From Marinobacter shengliensis (GTDB lineage Bacteria; Pseudomonadota; Gammaproteobacteria; Pseudomonadales; Oleiphilaceae), in assembly GCF_003007715.1 (NCBI RefSeq), contig NZ_PXNO01000025.1, positions 1 through 64,000 of the forward strand: a stretch of 64,000 nt of DNA. Reading direction: 5' to 3'. The number at the start of each line of letters is the position of its first letter. Within the stretch, counting starts at the first letter, position 1. Below are positions 1 through 8,224 of the stretch, in pieces. A model generated the notes under the pieces. The model did no database searches. It had not been told where the DNA came from and saw only the letters and a program-made list of their open reading frames with translations. The translations under genes and the position numbers were made by a program.

Positions 1-1185
1 CAGAGCCTGAACCGGGAATGGCTGCTGACCGCCATCACCCACACCGGCAAACAGCCCCAGGCCATGGAAGAAGAGGGTGGCAGCGAACCCACCAGCTACC
101 ACAACGACTTCACCGCCATCCCGGCCGATAAAACCTGGCGGCCAGTGTGTGAACACAAACCCATGATGGACGGCCCCCAGATGGCCATCGTCACCGGCCC
201 CGAGGGTGAAGAAATCCACTGCGACCAGTACGGCCGGGTGAAAGTGAGATTCCCCTGGGACCGCTACTCCAAGAACGACGAACACTCCAGCGCCTGGTTA
301 CGCGTAGCCCAGGGCTGGGCCGGCGGCCAATACGGCTTTATGGCCCTGCCCAGAATCGGTAACGAAGTGATTGTGTCCTTCCTGGACGGCGACCCGGACC
401 AGCCCATCATCACTGGCCGAACCTATCACGCCACCAACACACCGCCGTATGCGCTGCCGGAACACAAAACCCGGACCACATTAAAAACCAAAACCCACAA
501 GGGTGAGGGCAGCAACGAACTCAGATTTGAAGACGAAGCGGACCAGGAACAGATCTACGTCCACGCCCAGAAAGACCTGGACTTGCTGACCGAAAACAAC
601 CGCACCGAAGTCATCAAGAACGACAGCCACCTGACGGTGGACAACCACCAGTTCAGCCATGTGAAAGCGGCAGACCACTGCACCACCGATGGTGAAAGCC
701 GAGTCTCTGTCGGCGCCGATTGCAGCCAGACCATCGCCGGCAGTTTCCACCAGAAGACCGGCCGCACCATGGCCTCGGAAGCCGGCACAGAAGTTCATCA
801 CAAAGCCGGTGAGAAAGTGGTGCTGGATGCCGGGGCGGAGCTGACGATTTCTGGTGGCGGCAGCTTTATCAAGCTGGACCCAAGCGGGGTTACGTTGGCT
901 GGGCCTGGGATCAAGATAAATTCTGGTGGGGCGCCGGGGAGTGGGGCTGGGCAAAGTTCTGTTCATCCGGAACTTCCAAATCTCGTTGGCAAAGATGGGG
1001 CGGCAACGCCACAGCCTCCCGAACTGGCAATGGTTGGCCAGCGCAAATCTGCCTCTCCTGACCAAGAGGAGTTTGATCAGTTACCGGGCTCCGATCGGAA
1101 ACTGATCATTGATGTGATTGGTGGGCATCTTGAGCGAGATTCTGTGGAAGCGATTAAAGGGACTGATGGGGAGGAAACTGTATGA
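1..1185 (+). CDS. vgrG: Type VI secretion spike protein VgrG (TssI), 5' end cut by window
   Basis: The reading frame is open from base 1, so the first methionine at position 64 is internal and the N-terminal gp27-like part lies outside the window. Visible are the gp5-like OB-fold region ([21 protein letters not shown], then [19 protein letters not shown]) and the [17 protein letters not shown] stretch typical of VgrG, followed by the repetitive beta-helix needle. VgrG trimers form the tip of the T6SS tube and carry effectors. The tail after the needle (about residue 290 onward, counting from base 64) is Gly/Pro/Gln-rich and not conserved in appearance; it may be an effector-docking extension. 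The stop overlaps the next gene by 4 nt (ATGA), so the downstream protein is the likely cargo. Family call is firm; the effector link is inference. Confidence 0.93.
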   Translation, partial: QSLNREWLLTAITHTGKQPQAMEEEGGSEPTSYHNDFTAIPADKTWRPVCEHKPMMDGPQMAIVTGPEGEEIHCDQYGRVKVRFPWDRYSKNDEHSSAWLRVAQGWAGGQYGFMALPRIGNEVIVSFLDGDPDQPIITGRTYHATNTPPYALPEHKTRTTLKTKTHKGEGSNELRFEDEADQEQIYVHAQKDLDLLTENNRTEVIKNDSHLTVDNHQFSHVKAADHCTTDGESRVSVGADCSQTIAGSFHQKTGRTMASEAGTEVHHKAGEKVVLDAGAELTISGGGSFIKLDPSGVTLAGPGIKINSGGAPGSGAGQSSVHPELPNLVGKDGAATPQPPELAMVGQRKSASPDQEEFDQLPGSDRKLIIDVIGGHLERDSVEAIKGTDGEETV

Positions 1186-4100
1186 CGGATACTGTGGATT
1201 TTTCAGATGAATCCCGGGATCGCTCGATTTTACGAACAGCAGATTACGACGATACCGACCCCGCGGATCTCGTACTGACTGTGCCCAAGCGCGAAGGCGG
1301 CAAGATCTCGATTCCTCTCCTGAAGCACGCAAGATCTAACATCGAGCGTGAAGATTACCAGGATAATACCCTCGTAAGGATCAAGCCCCTGGCAGAGATC
1401 GCCAGCAACTTGCCTGTTAGAAGTGGCTCCAATGCCCCCGTTTATCAAGGGAAAGGCGTAGCACTGTTGCGGCCTGGCTTTCTTTATATTTTCCGCGAAG
1501 ACAAGCTCTGGCGAGAATTAGAGATCAGTCAGAACTCCCAATTCAGCGATATTGATCTACAGGCAGTGCGGGCGGAGGTTGGTGACCCAGAATCTGACTT
1601 GAGAATGATACGCCCATCAGCCGGGCAGTGGTTGGACGATGTGCTTGTTCCGGTGTTTCTCCAGGGGCAAGCGGTGATGCACGATTTCCGCATGGCCTAC
1701 AGTGAAATCCAGTGGGATTGGGCCTACATCCAAAAACTTGAAGAGAGTGCAGCGACTCGTAATGCAAGGACGACGGGTGTGGGTCACGCCTGGGCTGTCA
1801 CATCGGTTGATACATTGAGTTTTGAAACCGGATTCCCGGCATCACGTGTTGAGGATGCACCCGAGCTCAGGCACAGGGATCTGGGCATTGAACTGATGAT
1901 AGAGAATCCCTGCGACTTCGTGCTCAGTTTTGAAGGGCCGGGTGAAGACGAACTATGCAGCAAGCTTGCGAAGTTATTGGAGAGCAACGAGAAGCAGGCG
2001 AGGGAGTCGGCGAACATTCTTGACCTTACCTGCCCACCTGGAGCGGATCTTTTGCAGCACCTTCGCTCGCAGAAGGGGGTCGTTTGCGTGGCTATCCCGG
2101 ATCCGTTGTTCAGGTTACGCCACTCGTTGGCGCAGCTTCAATTGGCGCTTCACTATCTCGATGCTATTGATCTCTCCATACAGGAAAAGCCGCTGGTTCA
2201 TTCAGCGATGCTGATACGTCAAACCTTGTTTGATCCGCAGGCATCTGACTCAAGCGATCAGATCGGAAAGCTGCGAGCAGCAGTAGATCAGGACAAGCTC
2301 AATCAAATCCTGGAGCATTCAGAGCGCCAGATGATGCTTGAGAAGATAACGGGGCATCTGAAGAAACTCGAAACACTGGTTGATAGCGGTGAGTTTGATT
2401 CAATCTGCGGTGATTACCTAGATCACACAGGGCTTGGCCCATGTGAAGCATTCTCTCTGCATACAGGTCTGCTCGACCTCATTCAGCAATTGCCCGGTAT
2501 TTTCAGGGCGCAGGGGAAGGAGGCACCCAGTATTCTATCTAGGTTGCTAAAGCAGGGATTGGACAAGAGTTCGATTATTGCTGCTTTAGCTAATGAAGGA
2601 TGTGCAGAGGGAGAAGTATCACCGCTGCTGGCGCATTTAAAAGCTCTATCTAACAAGCACGACACGCTCACAGAACAGCATCTGAGTGGACTGGGCCTGT
2701 CGGCCATTAGCACCATTGCGCAGCAGTTAAAGCATGAGGAGGCTGATTCTGACACTAATGATGACGGCAATTCTTCAGTTTCTGTTGGCTCTGCCGGCAC
2801 TGTTGCGGGAATGCTTGAAACTGCGCTGGGTGGCTGGAGTGGGGCTGTTCTCAAGGTCGCTGATCGTTTACGTGAAAGTGGCGACTTGACGGCCATCAAG
2901 CTGGAGCGGGTGTTTGCCGCAGTCAGTGAAGCGGCTGATATTGCGGATCCAAAACTCGGCGGCGAACTAAGAGTGATGCGCCGGGATGCTGTAGACCTGA
3001 CGCGCTTCAGCATTGTCGGAGTGCATGGGAAAGGACTCTCGTTTGGTTTGACTGACGCGGACCTTCAGAGTGAGGCGTTAACAAGGCGCAACGACTACCT
3101 GTTTGCTGATCGGGTTGACGCGGCTGGTAAAAAAGTTGCCTCCACCAGTCCGGCAAGGCTTGCTGATGAGGTTGGAGAAGCTGTGATGAAGGCGGCTGCC
3201 CACACCTGGGTGTTTGTGTTGCCGATTGATCATCCGGAAGCTCTAAAGTTCAGTGCGTGGAAATTTGATTGGGCTAATAAGGCTAAGGCTGTTGCCGACG
3301 GTCCTGGGTTGTCTCGGGTTTTGGTGGGTTTGGCTGCATTTAATCTCATGACAGAGTTCTGGTCTTTGAAGGACTTAAAATCCAACAACCACGGTTTTTC
3401 AGCAGTAAAGATTTTTGGAGCGGGTTTAGACTTAGCTGCCGCTTTAATGAAAATACACACTATAACTTCTCCAGCGGATAGCAAGCTAGTATCAAAATTG
3501 ATACTCAGGCCACTCTTTGAGATGAGATCAGTTCCGCTCATCGGACCGTTGATTCACGCACGCCTTGCACATGTTGGGGCGAGCACTATAGTGCGCTCGA
3601 TGTCTTTGGTTAATTTCTTCGCCGCCGGTGTAATGGTAGGGATCAGTGCATGGGATTTTCGTAACAGTGTAGATCGAGGTGATTTTGACGCTGCTTTGGG
3701 GCATGGGCTAGCAGTTATTGGTGGAAGTATTTTCGTATTTTCCAAGCTAATGAAGGGGTTACTGTTCGTCCCTGGATGGGGGTGGGCATTGTTTGGGTTG
3801 GGGCTTGTTTTGGGTGGCAGCGTATATGCCGCCCTTGCGACCGATAGTGAATTTGAGCAAGTATTGAAACGTGGGCCTTTGGGGATTGGTCCGAGCCATC
3901 CGGGGCTTCCAAACGATGATGCATCGTATTACGCGCAGTTGCTTAGCGTGTTCTCACCGGTAAAAGTGAGCGCAAAACGTTACGCTGACTTGAGTCAAGC
4001 CGATAAGGCAATGTTTGCTGATCAAAACCCTTCACCAAATGACTACAGGGTGACGGTGAGCTCCCCATTAATCAGCCGATTTAAGTTTGGCAAGAGTGAT

Positions 4101-4562
4101 TATGGCGGAGCCGCAGATATTGGAAACGGTAAAAAAGCGGGTTTACGTCTCGGTGTCCAAGAACTGGAATATACCCACACGACTATTCAGACCTCGAAAA
4201 CAGCCGCTTGGAGTGCAGACCATTTCAGTTTGACTCGAAAAGTACCACTGAAACGGGTTACTGCCTGGGTCTCTATACCGGATGAGAATTCGGTCCATTT
4301 TATTGTTGAGCGAGAAATGACTGGGAGTGAGTTCAAGTCGCATAATTATAGTGAAAAAAGAACTATTAGTTTAAGGGTTGTATTGCAGGCCCGTATCGAA
4401 AGTGAAATCGGAGAGATCTGGTTTCCCGCTCCAATATTAGATCATTATGAACCGTTTGAGGTGGCGCGTCATGAGGTGTTGCCCGATAAAATGCAACACT
4501 CACTTAATCCCTTCAACAATGATCCTGTACCGTACTGGATTGTTAAAGAGGTAACGGTGTGA
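1182..4562 (+). CDS. VasX-like T6SS effector candidate, large membrane-active protein
   Basis: A 1126-residue protein starting inside the vgrG stop (ATGA overlap), which fits a VgrG-delivered effector. The N-terminal part has the [12 protein letters not shown] segment (residues 95-106) and surrounding pattern typical of the VasX N-terminal region. The middle is soluble and helical. Residues about 710-890 hold several hydrophobic segments, including a Gly/Trp-rich one ([18 protein letters not shown]), as expected of a pore-forming toxin. The C-terminal 200 residues are soluble and beta-rich. VasX of Vibrio cholerae is about 1085 residues, so the length agrees. No signal peptide or enzyme motif was seen. 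Base composition is more AT-rich than the housekeeping genes, suggesting transfer. Function rests on context, architecture and limited N-terminal likeness. Confidence 0.65.
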   Translation: MTDTVDFSDESRDRSILRTADYDDTDPADLVLTVPKREGGKISIPLLKHARSNIEREDYQDNTLVRIKPLAEIASNLPVRSGSNAPVYQGKGVALLRPGFLYIFREDKLWRELEISQNSQFSDIDLQAVRAEVGDPESDLRMIRPSAGQWLDDVLVPVFLQGQAVMHDFRMAYSEIQWDWAYIQKLEESAATRNARTTGVGHAWAVTSVDTLSFETGFPASRVEDAPELRHRDLGIELMIENPCDFVLSFEGPGEDELCSKLAKLLESNEKQARESANILDLTCPPGADLLQHLRSQKGVVCVAIPDPLFRLRHSLAQLQLALHYLDAIDLSIQEKPLVHSAMLIRQTLFDPQASDSSDQIGKLRAAVDQDKLNQILEHSERQMMLEKITGHLKKLETLVDSGEFDSICGDYLDHTGLGPCEAFSLHTGLLDLIQQLPGIFRAQGKEAPSILSRLLKQGLDKSSIIAALANEGCAEGEVSPLLAHLKALSNKHDTLTEQHLSGLGLSAISTIAQQLKHEEADSDTNDDGNSSVSVGSAGTVAGMLETALGGWSGAVLKVADRLRESGDLTAIKLERVFAAVSEAADIADPKLGGELRVMRRDAVDLTRFSIVGVHGKGLSFGLTDADLQSEALTRRNDYLFADRVDAAGKKVASTSPARLADEVGEAVMKAAAHTWVFVLPIDHPEALKFSAWKFDWANKAKAVADGPGLSRVLVGLAAFNLMTEFWSLKDLKSNNHGFSAVKIFGAGLDLAAALMKIHTITSPADSKLVSKLILRPLFEMRSVPLIGPLIHARLAHVGASTIVRSMSLVNFFAAGVMVGISAWDFRNSVDRGDFDAALGHGLAVIGGSIFVFSKLMKGLLFVPGWGWALFGLGLVLGGSVYAALATDSEFEQVLKRGPLGIGPSHPGLPNDDASYYAQLLSVFSPVKVSAKRYADLSQADKAMFADQNPSPNDYRVTVSSPLISRFKFGKSDYGGAADIGNGKKAGLRLGVQELEYTHTTIQTSKTAAWSADHFSLTRKVPLKRVTAWVSIPDENSVHFIVEREMTGSEFKSHNYSEKRTISLRVVLQARIESEIGEIWFPAPILDHYEPFEVARHEVLPDKMQHSLNPFNNDPVPYWIVKEVTV

Positions 4563-5632
4563 GTCAAAGCGAAGAAAAAATCAGAAATCATAATAGTGAG
4601 TTGTGTAATAGTCAGATTTCGGCTGTTCCTGAGCCTGTGAAGAGTAGACGGCGTCTTGGTCAAGATATCCAGCCAGTTGGGGATTATGCGGAGATTGAGC
4701 CTTACTATAGGGTTTGTGAGGATGTAGGTGAAGTTCAACATCAGGATCAGAGCGATCCCGATGCCTTCCATTCGAGTGATTGGTGGTGGGACGAGCGCCA
4801 GATTCGGTTTCTCAATGGTAAAGCGTTTATCGGGCTTTCTATACTGCTATTATTTATACCATATACATGGGGAGGCGTAGTATTAGTCGGTGGTGGAATC
4901 TTAACTGTATACAATGCAATTCTATTTACGGTTGATGCGGAACACTTGCTCCGGGTAATCGCTATTCTTATCGTAATGGTGATTTGGATTCCGCTGTCAC
5001 TATACGTCATCATAAAAACCATGCCTTGGGTTATGGGCGCATTCGCCTTGTTATTGAAACCTTTTGACAAACTCCTCAGCAAGCTCCTGGACCGAGGCCT
5101 CGAAGCGGGCGAAAGCTTCTTCAGTCGTGAGACCGGTCAGGTAAGTTTCGCTATGCCGGGCGGCAAGAAACTGACAGCACCCTTTGAGGAGTTCGATGCC
5201 TACGTGGAGCGAGTCATTGAAGCCGGCGGTGTCTTTTATCGCCTGATGTTCGTGCATCGCTATACCGCTAAAGAATTCAGCCAGACGTCCCTGAGCCGGG
5301 TCGAGCCATCGAAGGAAGAGGTGATGGCGCTGTGGGACATGCTTCAACGCTACATGGACACCTCCCAGCCCCTACCTGATGTGCCAAGACTGGAGCCGTT
5401 CCGGCATCTGGACCCGGTCACTGCGGAGCATGACGAGCGCATCGGGCGTAATCCCCGGTTTTGGCGAGACTTGGATCTGGAAGCGTGGAGACAGGGTGAG
5501 GGTGCTGAGTGGTTGAAGCGCCAAGTGGAGTATCCGTGGGATAAGCGCAAATGCAAGCTTACACCGCAACTGGGCAAGATATCGATGGATGAATACCGTA
5601 AACAGAGGCCTGCCGGCGCTTGGCCAATTTGA
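4559..5632 (+). CDS. Membrane protein of the T6SS effector cassette, unknown role
   Basis: A 357-residue protein with a GTG start overlapping the effector stop by 4 nt (GTGA), so it is probably translationally coupled. The first 85 residues are hydrophilic; hydrophobic segments follow at about 88-125 and 130-170. The C-terminal half is soluble and charged, ending in a Trp/Arg-rich region. It has no signal peptide and I recognise no family. The segment around 4560-4960 is markedly AT-rich while the second half returns to the GC-rich style of the chromosome, as if two pieces had been joined. It could be an accessory subunit of the effector, an adaptor or an immunity protein. Its position between effector and the next small membrane protein supports membership of the cassette but not a specific role. 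Confidence 0.6.
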   Translation: MSQSEEKIRNHNSELCNSQISAVPEPVKSRRRLGQDIQPVGDYAEIEPYYRVCEDVGEVQHQDQSDPDAFHSSDWWWDERQIRFLNGKAFIGLSILLLFIPYTWGGVVLVGGGILTVYNAILFTVDAEHLLRVIAILIVMVIWIPLSLYVIIKTMPWVMGAFALLLKPFDKLLSKLLDRGLEAGESFFSRETGQVSFAMPGGKKLTAPFEEFDAYVERVIEAGGVFYRLMFVHRYTAKEFSQTSLSRVEPSKEEVMALWDMLQRYMDTSQPLPDVPRLEPFRHLDPVTAEHDERIGRNPRFWRDLDLEAWRQGEGAEWLKRQVEYPWDKRKCKLTPQLGKISMDEYRKQRPAGAWPI

Positions 5633-5652
5633 TATTAAAAGGATAGTAAATT

Positions 5653-6177
5653 ATGGATCGCCAAATAAAAGATCTCATGAAGCAGGGCTTAAGCCGGAAC
5701 GAAATCTTCGAACAGCTCAAAAAGCAGTCGGGCAATCAAATGCGTCTGGCTCAAAAGATTGCAACGTTCGAGCCTGGCTCATCCTCTACGCAAACCGTCC
5801 TGCTGAACCGAGTTCTCATAGTGCTCTGCCTGCTCCAGGCATGTTTCGGGATCTGGGTGATCCACTCCAATGTGGTCCCGATGGATGAGGAGTTCGGCTG
5901 GCAGGGTATCGTAGCGACTTTCATTTTGACGATTTTTTATTTTGTCGGGCTGTTTAGGATGTCCTTTACGGGGTACGCATCATTTATGCTCTTCTGTATT
6001 ACCGTTGTTGCCAGCTATGCCTATTTCTTCAACCATTTCCCGGTTGTCTCGATCGTGGGTGTATTGCTTGCCGTTGCCGGGGGCGTTCTTTCGTACTCGG
6101 TCAAGGTTCGCCTGTTTCCTCACATGGGGTTTTTGGATGTGAGGAAAGACGAACGTGGAGACTACATCTTCGAATAG
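5653..6177 (+). CDS. Small multi-helix membrane protein, candidate immunity protein
   Basis: A 174-residue protein starting at ATG 5653 behind the purine-rich AAAAGGATAG, 20 nt after the previous stop. Residues 1-45 are a charged cytoplasmic-looking head (MDRQIKDLMKQGLSRNEIFE). Four hydrophobic segments follow at about 50-70, 80-105, 110-130 and 132-150, and the tail is charged. It is the last gene of the vgrG cassette. T6SS pore-forming effectors such as VasX are neutralised by small polytopic membrane proteins (TsiV2), and this protein has that shape and position. No sequence likeness to TsiV2 was recognised, so the immunity role is inference. The stop codon sits inside a 14-bp hairpin. Confidence 0.6.
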   Translation: MDRQIKDLMKQGLSRNEIFEQLKKQSGNQMRLAQKIATFEPGSSSTQTVLLNRVLIVLCLLQACFGIWVIHSNVVPMDEEFGWQGIVATFILTIFYFVGLFRMSFTGYASFMLFCITVVASYAYFFNHFPVVSIVGVLLAVAGGVLSYSVKVRLFPHMGFLDVRKDERGDYIFE

Positions 6178-6198
6178 CTGAAGTTGTAGTCTCCACGT
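6153..6198 (+). terminator. Strong hairpin spanning the stop codon of the T6SS cassette
   Basis: Left arm ACGTGGAGACTACA (6153-6166) and right arm TGTAGTCTCCACGT (6185-6198) are perfect complements, with CTT/AAG able to add pairs inside. The left arm encodes the last residues of the putative immunity protein and the TAG stop lies in the loop. No T-run follows, so it is not a textbook intrinsic terminator; it may protect the 3' end of the mRNA or be a Rho-associated end. Confidence 0.5.
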
Positions 6199-6283
6199 CA
6201 ATGCAATCTCCGGCCTGTCGCAAAACGCAACACCTGTAGTAATCTGTACACATGGTTCGCGGCAACCATTTCAGGAGGGCATC

Positions 6284-6666
6284 ATGGCAACTCCATTCGA
6301 ATCGATGACAAACTGATCCGTGAAGCATCAGCAGAGGCTCAGGTTCAGCGGCGCTCTACACCCAAGCAGATAGAATACTGGGCGGAGATTGGCAGGATTG
6401 TCGCTGGCGAAGTCTCGGCTGAGGATCTGATGTCCATTGCGCAGGGCAATCGTCGGGTAAAGGTGGAGCCGTTAGTTCCGGAGCCGGTATCCGGTGATGA
6501 ATTATGGGCTGAGGTGGATGCTGCCCGTGATTCGGGAGAGCTTGCTAAGACTATTGCTCACAGTCGAACAGTGTACCAGTGCTCGATAGAAAATCCCGGG
6601 TTCCTTGAGGCCATTCATCCTGACGGTACTCGTGAATTAGTGCGATCTTTCTCATCAAACAAATGA
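6284..6666 (+). pseudogene. ParD-like antitoxin gene with a start-proximal frameshift
   Basis: A good ribosome site (TCAGGAGGG, 6271-6279) precedes ATG 6284, but that frame stops after ten codons (TGA at 6314-6316). One frame over, from about 6289, the sequence reads NSIRIDDKLIREASAEAQ, then STPKQIEYWAEIG and so on to the stop at 6664-6666, about 125 residues. This resembles ParD-like ribbon-helix-helix antitoxins, which begin with a short basic strand and an IDD-type helix. The two frames join if one base is missing near 6291. The first normal start in the open frame is ATG 6430, which would lose the DNA-binding part. No toxin gene lies beside it; the 3' end overlaps the convergent DUF1853 gene by 12 nt. 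It is either a decayed orphan antitoxin or a sequencing error. Confidence 0.6.
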
Positions 6667-7563
6667 GCCCAAAGGCCACTCCCCCGGCACCACAAACCAC
6701 CGCTCCCTCTCAACCCAACACCCAATCCCCGGCTGCCACTCCACCCGCGCAAACAACACCGGCACGCCCTGGGCCTCCACAAATGCCACTGCCTCCCGCG
6801 CCGCCTCAATATCAGGCTGGGCACCCTGCCTCCAAGGCCCAATCCAATGTGGCTTTTTCAACGCAACCCAACCCGTCAGGTCGGTGCTCTGCAAATCGCC
6901 GGCATAGCACCATCGCCCCTGCCTATGGCCCGCCGGCACATAGTCCGGAAGTGCCACTCCGTCATCCGGATAGAACAGATAACCCGGCAGAAACACTAGC
7001 GGAATAATCGGTTCTGAAATCCCCAGCTCTGTTAACAGAGCCTGCGCTTCCTCCCGCTGTGCCATAGGGCTCTGGTGGCTGAGCATTCGGTCTACTTTCA
7101 GGTCCAGGCGGTCCCTGGCGTTTGGCCCGTACCACTTGGTAATGTCGGGGCCTTCGTTGACGCCCAGGTAGTATTTGATGGCAATTTCATGGTGTTCCAG
7201 GCACCGGGTGTGTGGATTCCGCACCAGAAAATCCAGCTCGCCGATGGTTCGGTTGCCGGCCTTGATCTGCTGGTTTTTTAGCAGCAGTTCCCAACCTAGA
7301 AGGTCGACCAGGAGCACTTCGTACAAACGCTCAAAGTAATGGCCAAGGCGGCGCTCGGTAGTGGCCGCGAGTCTTGCTGGCATGGTGTCCGGGTGCTTGT
7401 CCCAGTGTTTGAGTTTGTCGCGGTAATCATCGGGCAGCCACTGCAGTGGCTCAAAGCTCACGGGGGCGGCCAGGAGTTGCGGTGCCGTGCACAGCCAGGC
7501 GAGATGCCGGATGGCCGGTATCTGCAGGTTGAGCAGGGTTTCGGTTTCTGCGTTTGTCGTCAT
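6655..7563 (-). CDS. DUF1853 family protein
   Basis: A 302-residue protein; the start at ATG 7563 ([11 protein letters not shown]) is chosen because it gives the usual family N-terminus, and upstream methionines run into the gloA promoter space. Typical features are [19 protein letters not shown], the [26 protein letters not shown] region (an E-x-D and E-x-K pattern reminiscent of PD-(D/E)XK nuclease folds) and the Trp-rich C-terminus. The family is common in gammaproteobacteria and uncharacterised. It is divergent from gloA with 59 nt between start codons and convergent with the ParD-like gene. The nuclease-fold idea rests only on the D...E-x-K spacing and is speculative. Confidence 0.75.
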   Translation of the reverse strand: MTTNAETETLLNLQIPAIRHLAWLCTAPQLLAAPVSFEPLQWLPDDYRDKLKHWDKHPDTMPARLAATTERRLGHYFERLYEVLLVDLLGWELLLKNQQIKAGNRTIGELDFLVRNPHTRCLEHHEIAIKYYLGVNEGPDITKWYGPNARDRLDLKVDRMLSHQSPMAQREEAQALLTELGISEPIIPLVFLPGYLFYPDDGVALPDYVPAGHRQGRWCYAGDLQSTDLTGWVALKKPHWIGPWRQGAQPDIEAAREAVAFVEAQGVPVLFARVEWQPGIGCWVERERWFVVPGEWPLGSFV

Positions 7564-7622
7564 GGCCTGAGAATAACGTAAACTGGGCGTGTTTGAGAGC
7601 CACGCAACCACAGGAGCCCTAT

Positions 7623-8063
7623 ATGCAATACCTGCACACGATGATTCGGGTCAGCAATCTGGACGACACACTCCATTTCTTCTGCGACCTGCTGGGTATG
7701 GTGGAGATTTCTCGTAAAGACAGTGAGAAAGGCCGTTTTACGCTGGTGTTCCTGGCGGCCCCGGAAGACGAAGCCCGTGCCCGTGAAGACAGGTCGCCGA
7801 TGATTGAACTTACCTATAACTGGGACCCTGAGGAGTACACTGGCGGCCGGAATTTCGGGCACCTGGCATTCCGGGTGGAGAACATTTATGCGCTGTGCGA
7901 AAGGCTCCAGGCCAACGGCGTTACCATCAATCGCCCGCCTCGGGATGGCCATATGGCCTTTATTCGAACGCCGGATAATATCTCGATTGAACTGCTGCAG
8001 AAGGGCGATGCGCTGCCGGCGCAGGAGCCCTGGGCCAGTATGGAAAACACCGGTACCTGGTGA
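7623..8063 (+). CDS. gloA: Lactoylglutathione lyase (glyoxalase I)
   Basis: A 146-residue cytoplasmic enzyme that converts the hemithioacetal of methylglyoxal and glutathione to S-lactoylglutathione. Start ATG 7623 is preceded by CAGGAG and gives the family N-terminus [20 protein letters not shown]. The four metal ligands of the VOC fold are visible: His5 in LHTMIRV, Glu in MIELTYNW, His in GHLAFRV and Glu in SIELLQ. Length fits the short, Ni-type bacterial GloA. A single vicinal-oxygen-chelate unit is present; the substrate loop [16 protein letters not shown] is complete. It is probably monocistronic, since about 160 nt separate it from the next gene. Confidence 0.93.
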   Translation: MQYLHTMIRVSNLDDTLHFFCDLLGMVEISRKDSEKGRFTLVFLAAPEDEARAREDRSPMIELTYNWDPEEYTGGRNFGHLAFRVENIYALCERLQANGVTINRPPRDGHMAFIRTPDNISIELLQKGDALPAQEPWASMENTGTW

Positions 8064-8224
8064 GGTCATGGAGTCTATTGGTCAGGCTAAAGTGAGACTT
8101 GATTCACATTTTTGACGCAGACCCCGGGCGATTTGACCAAGGCTCTGAAACATAACACTCGCTTATCATTTGTTGCGCTATGTAACGCTCTGTTACTAAA
8201 ACAACAACAAATGAGGTGGTCGTT

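Noticed and set aside
8150..8224. Sigma-70 promoter for the DUF6351 gene
   Set aside because: Several TTGACx and TAACAC-like hexamers occur but none with 16-18 nt spacing.
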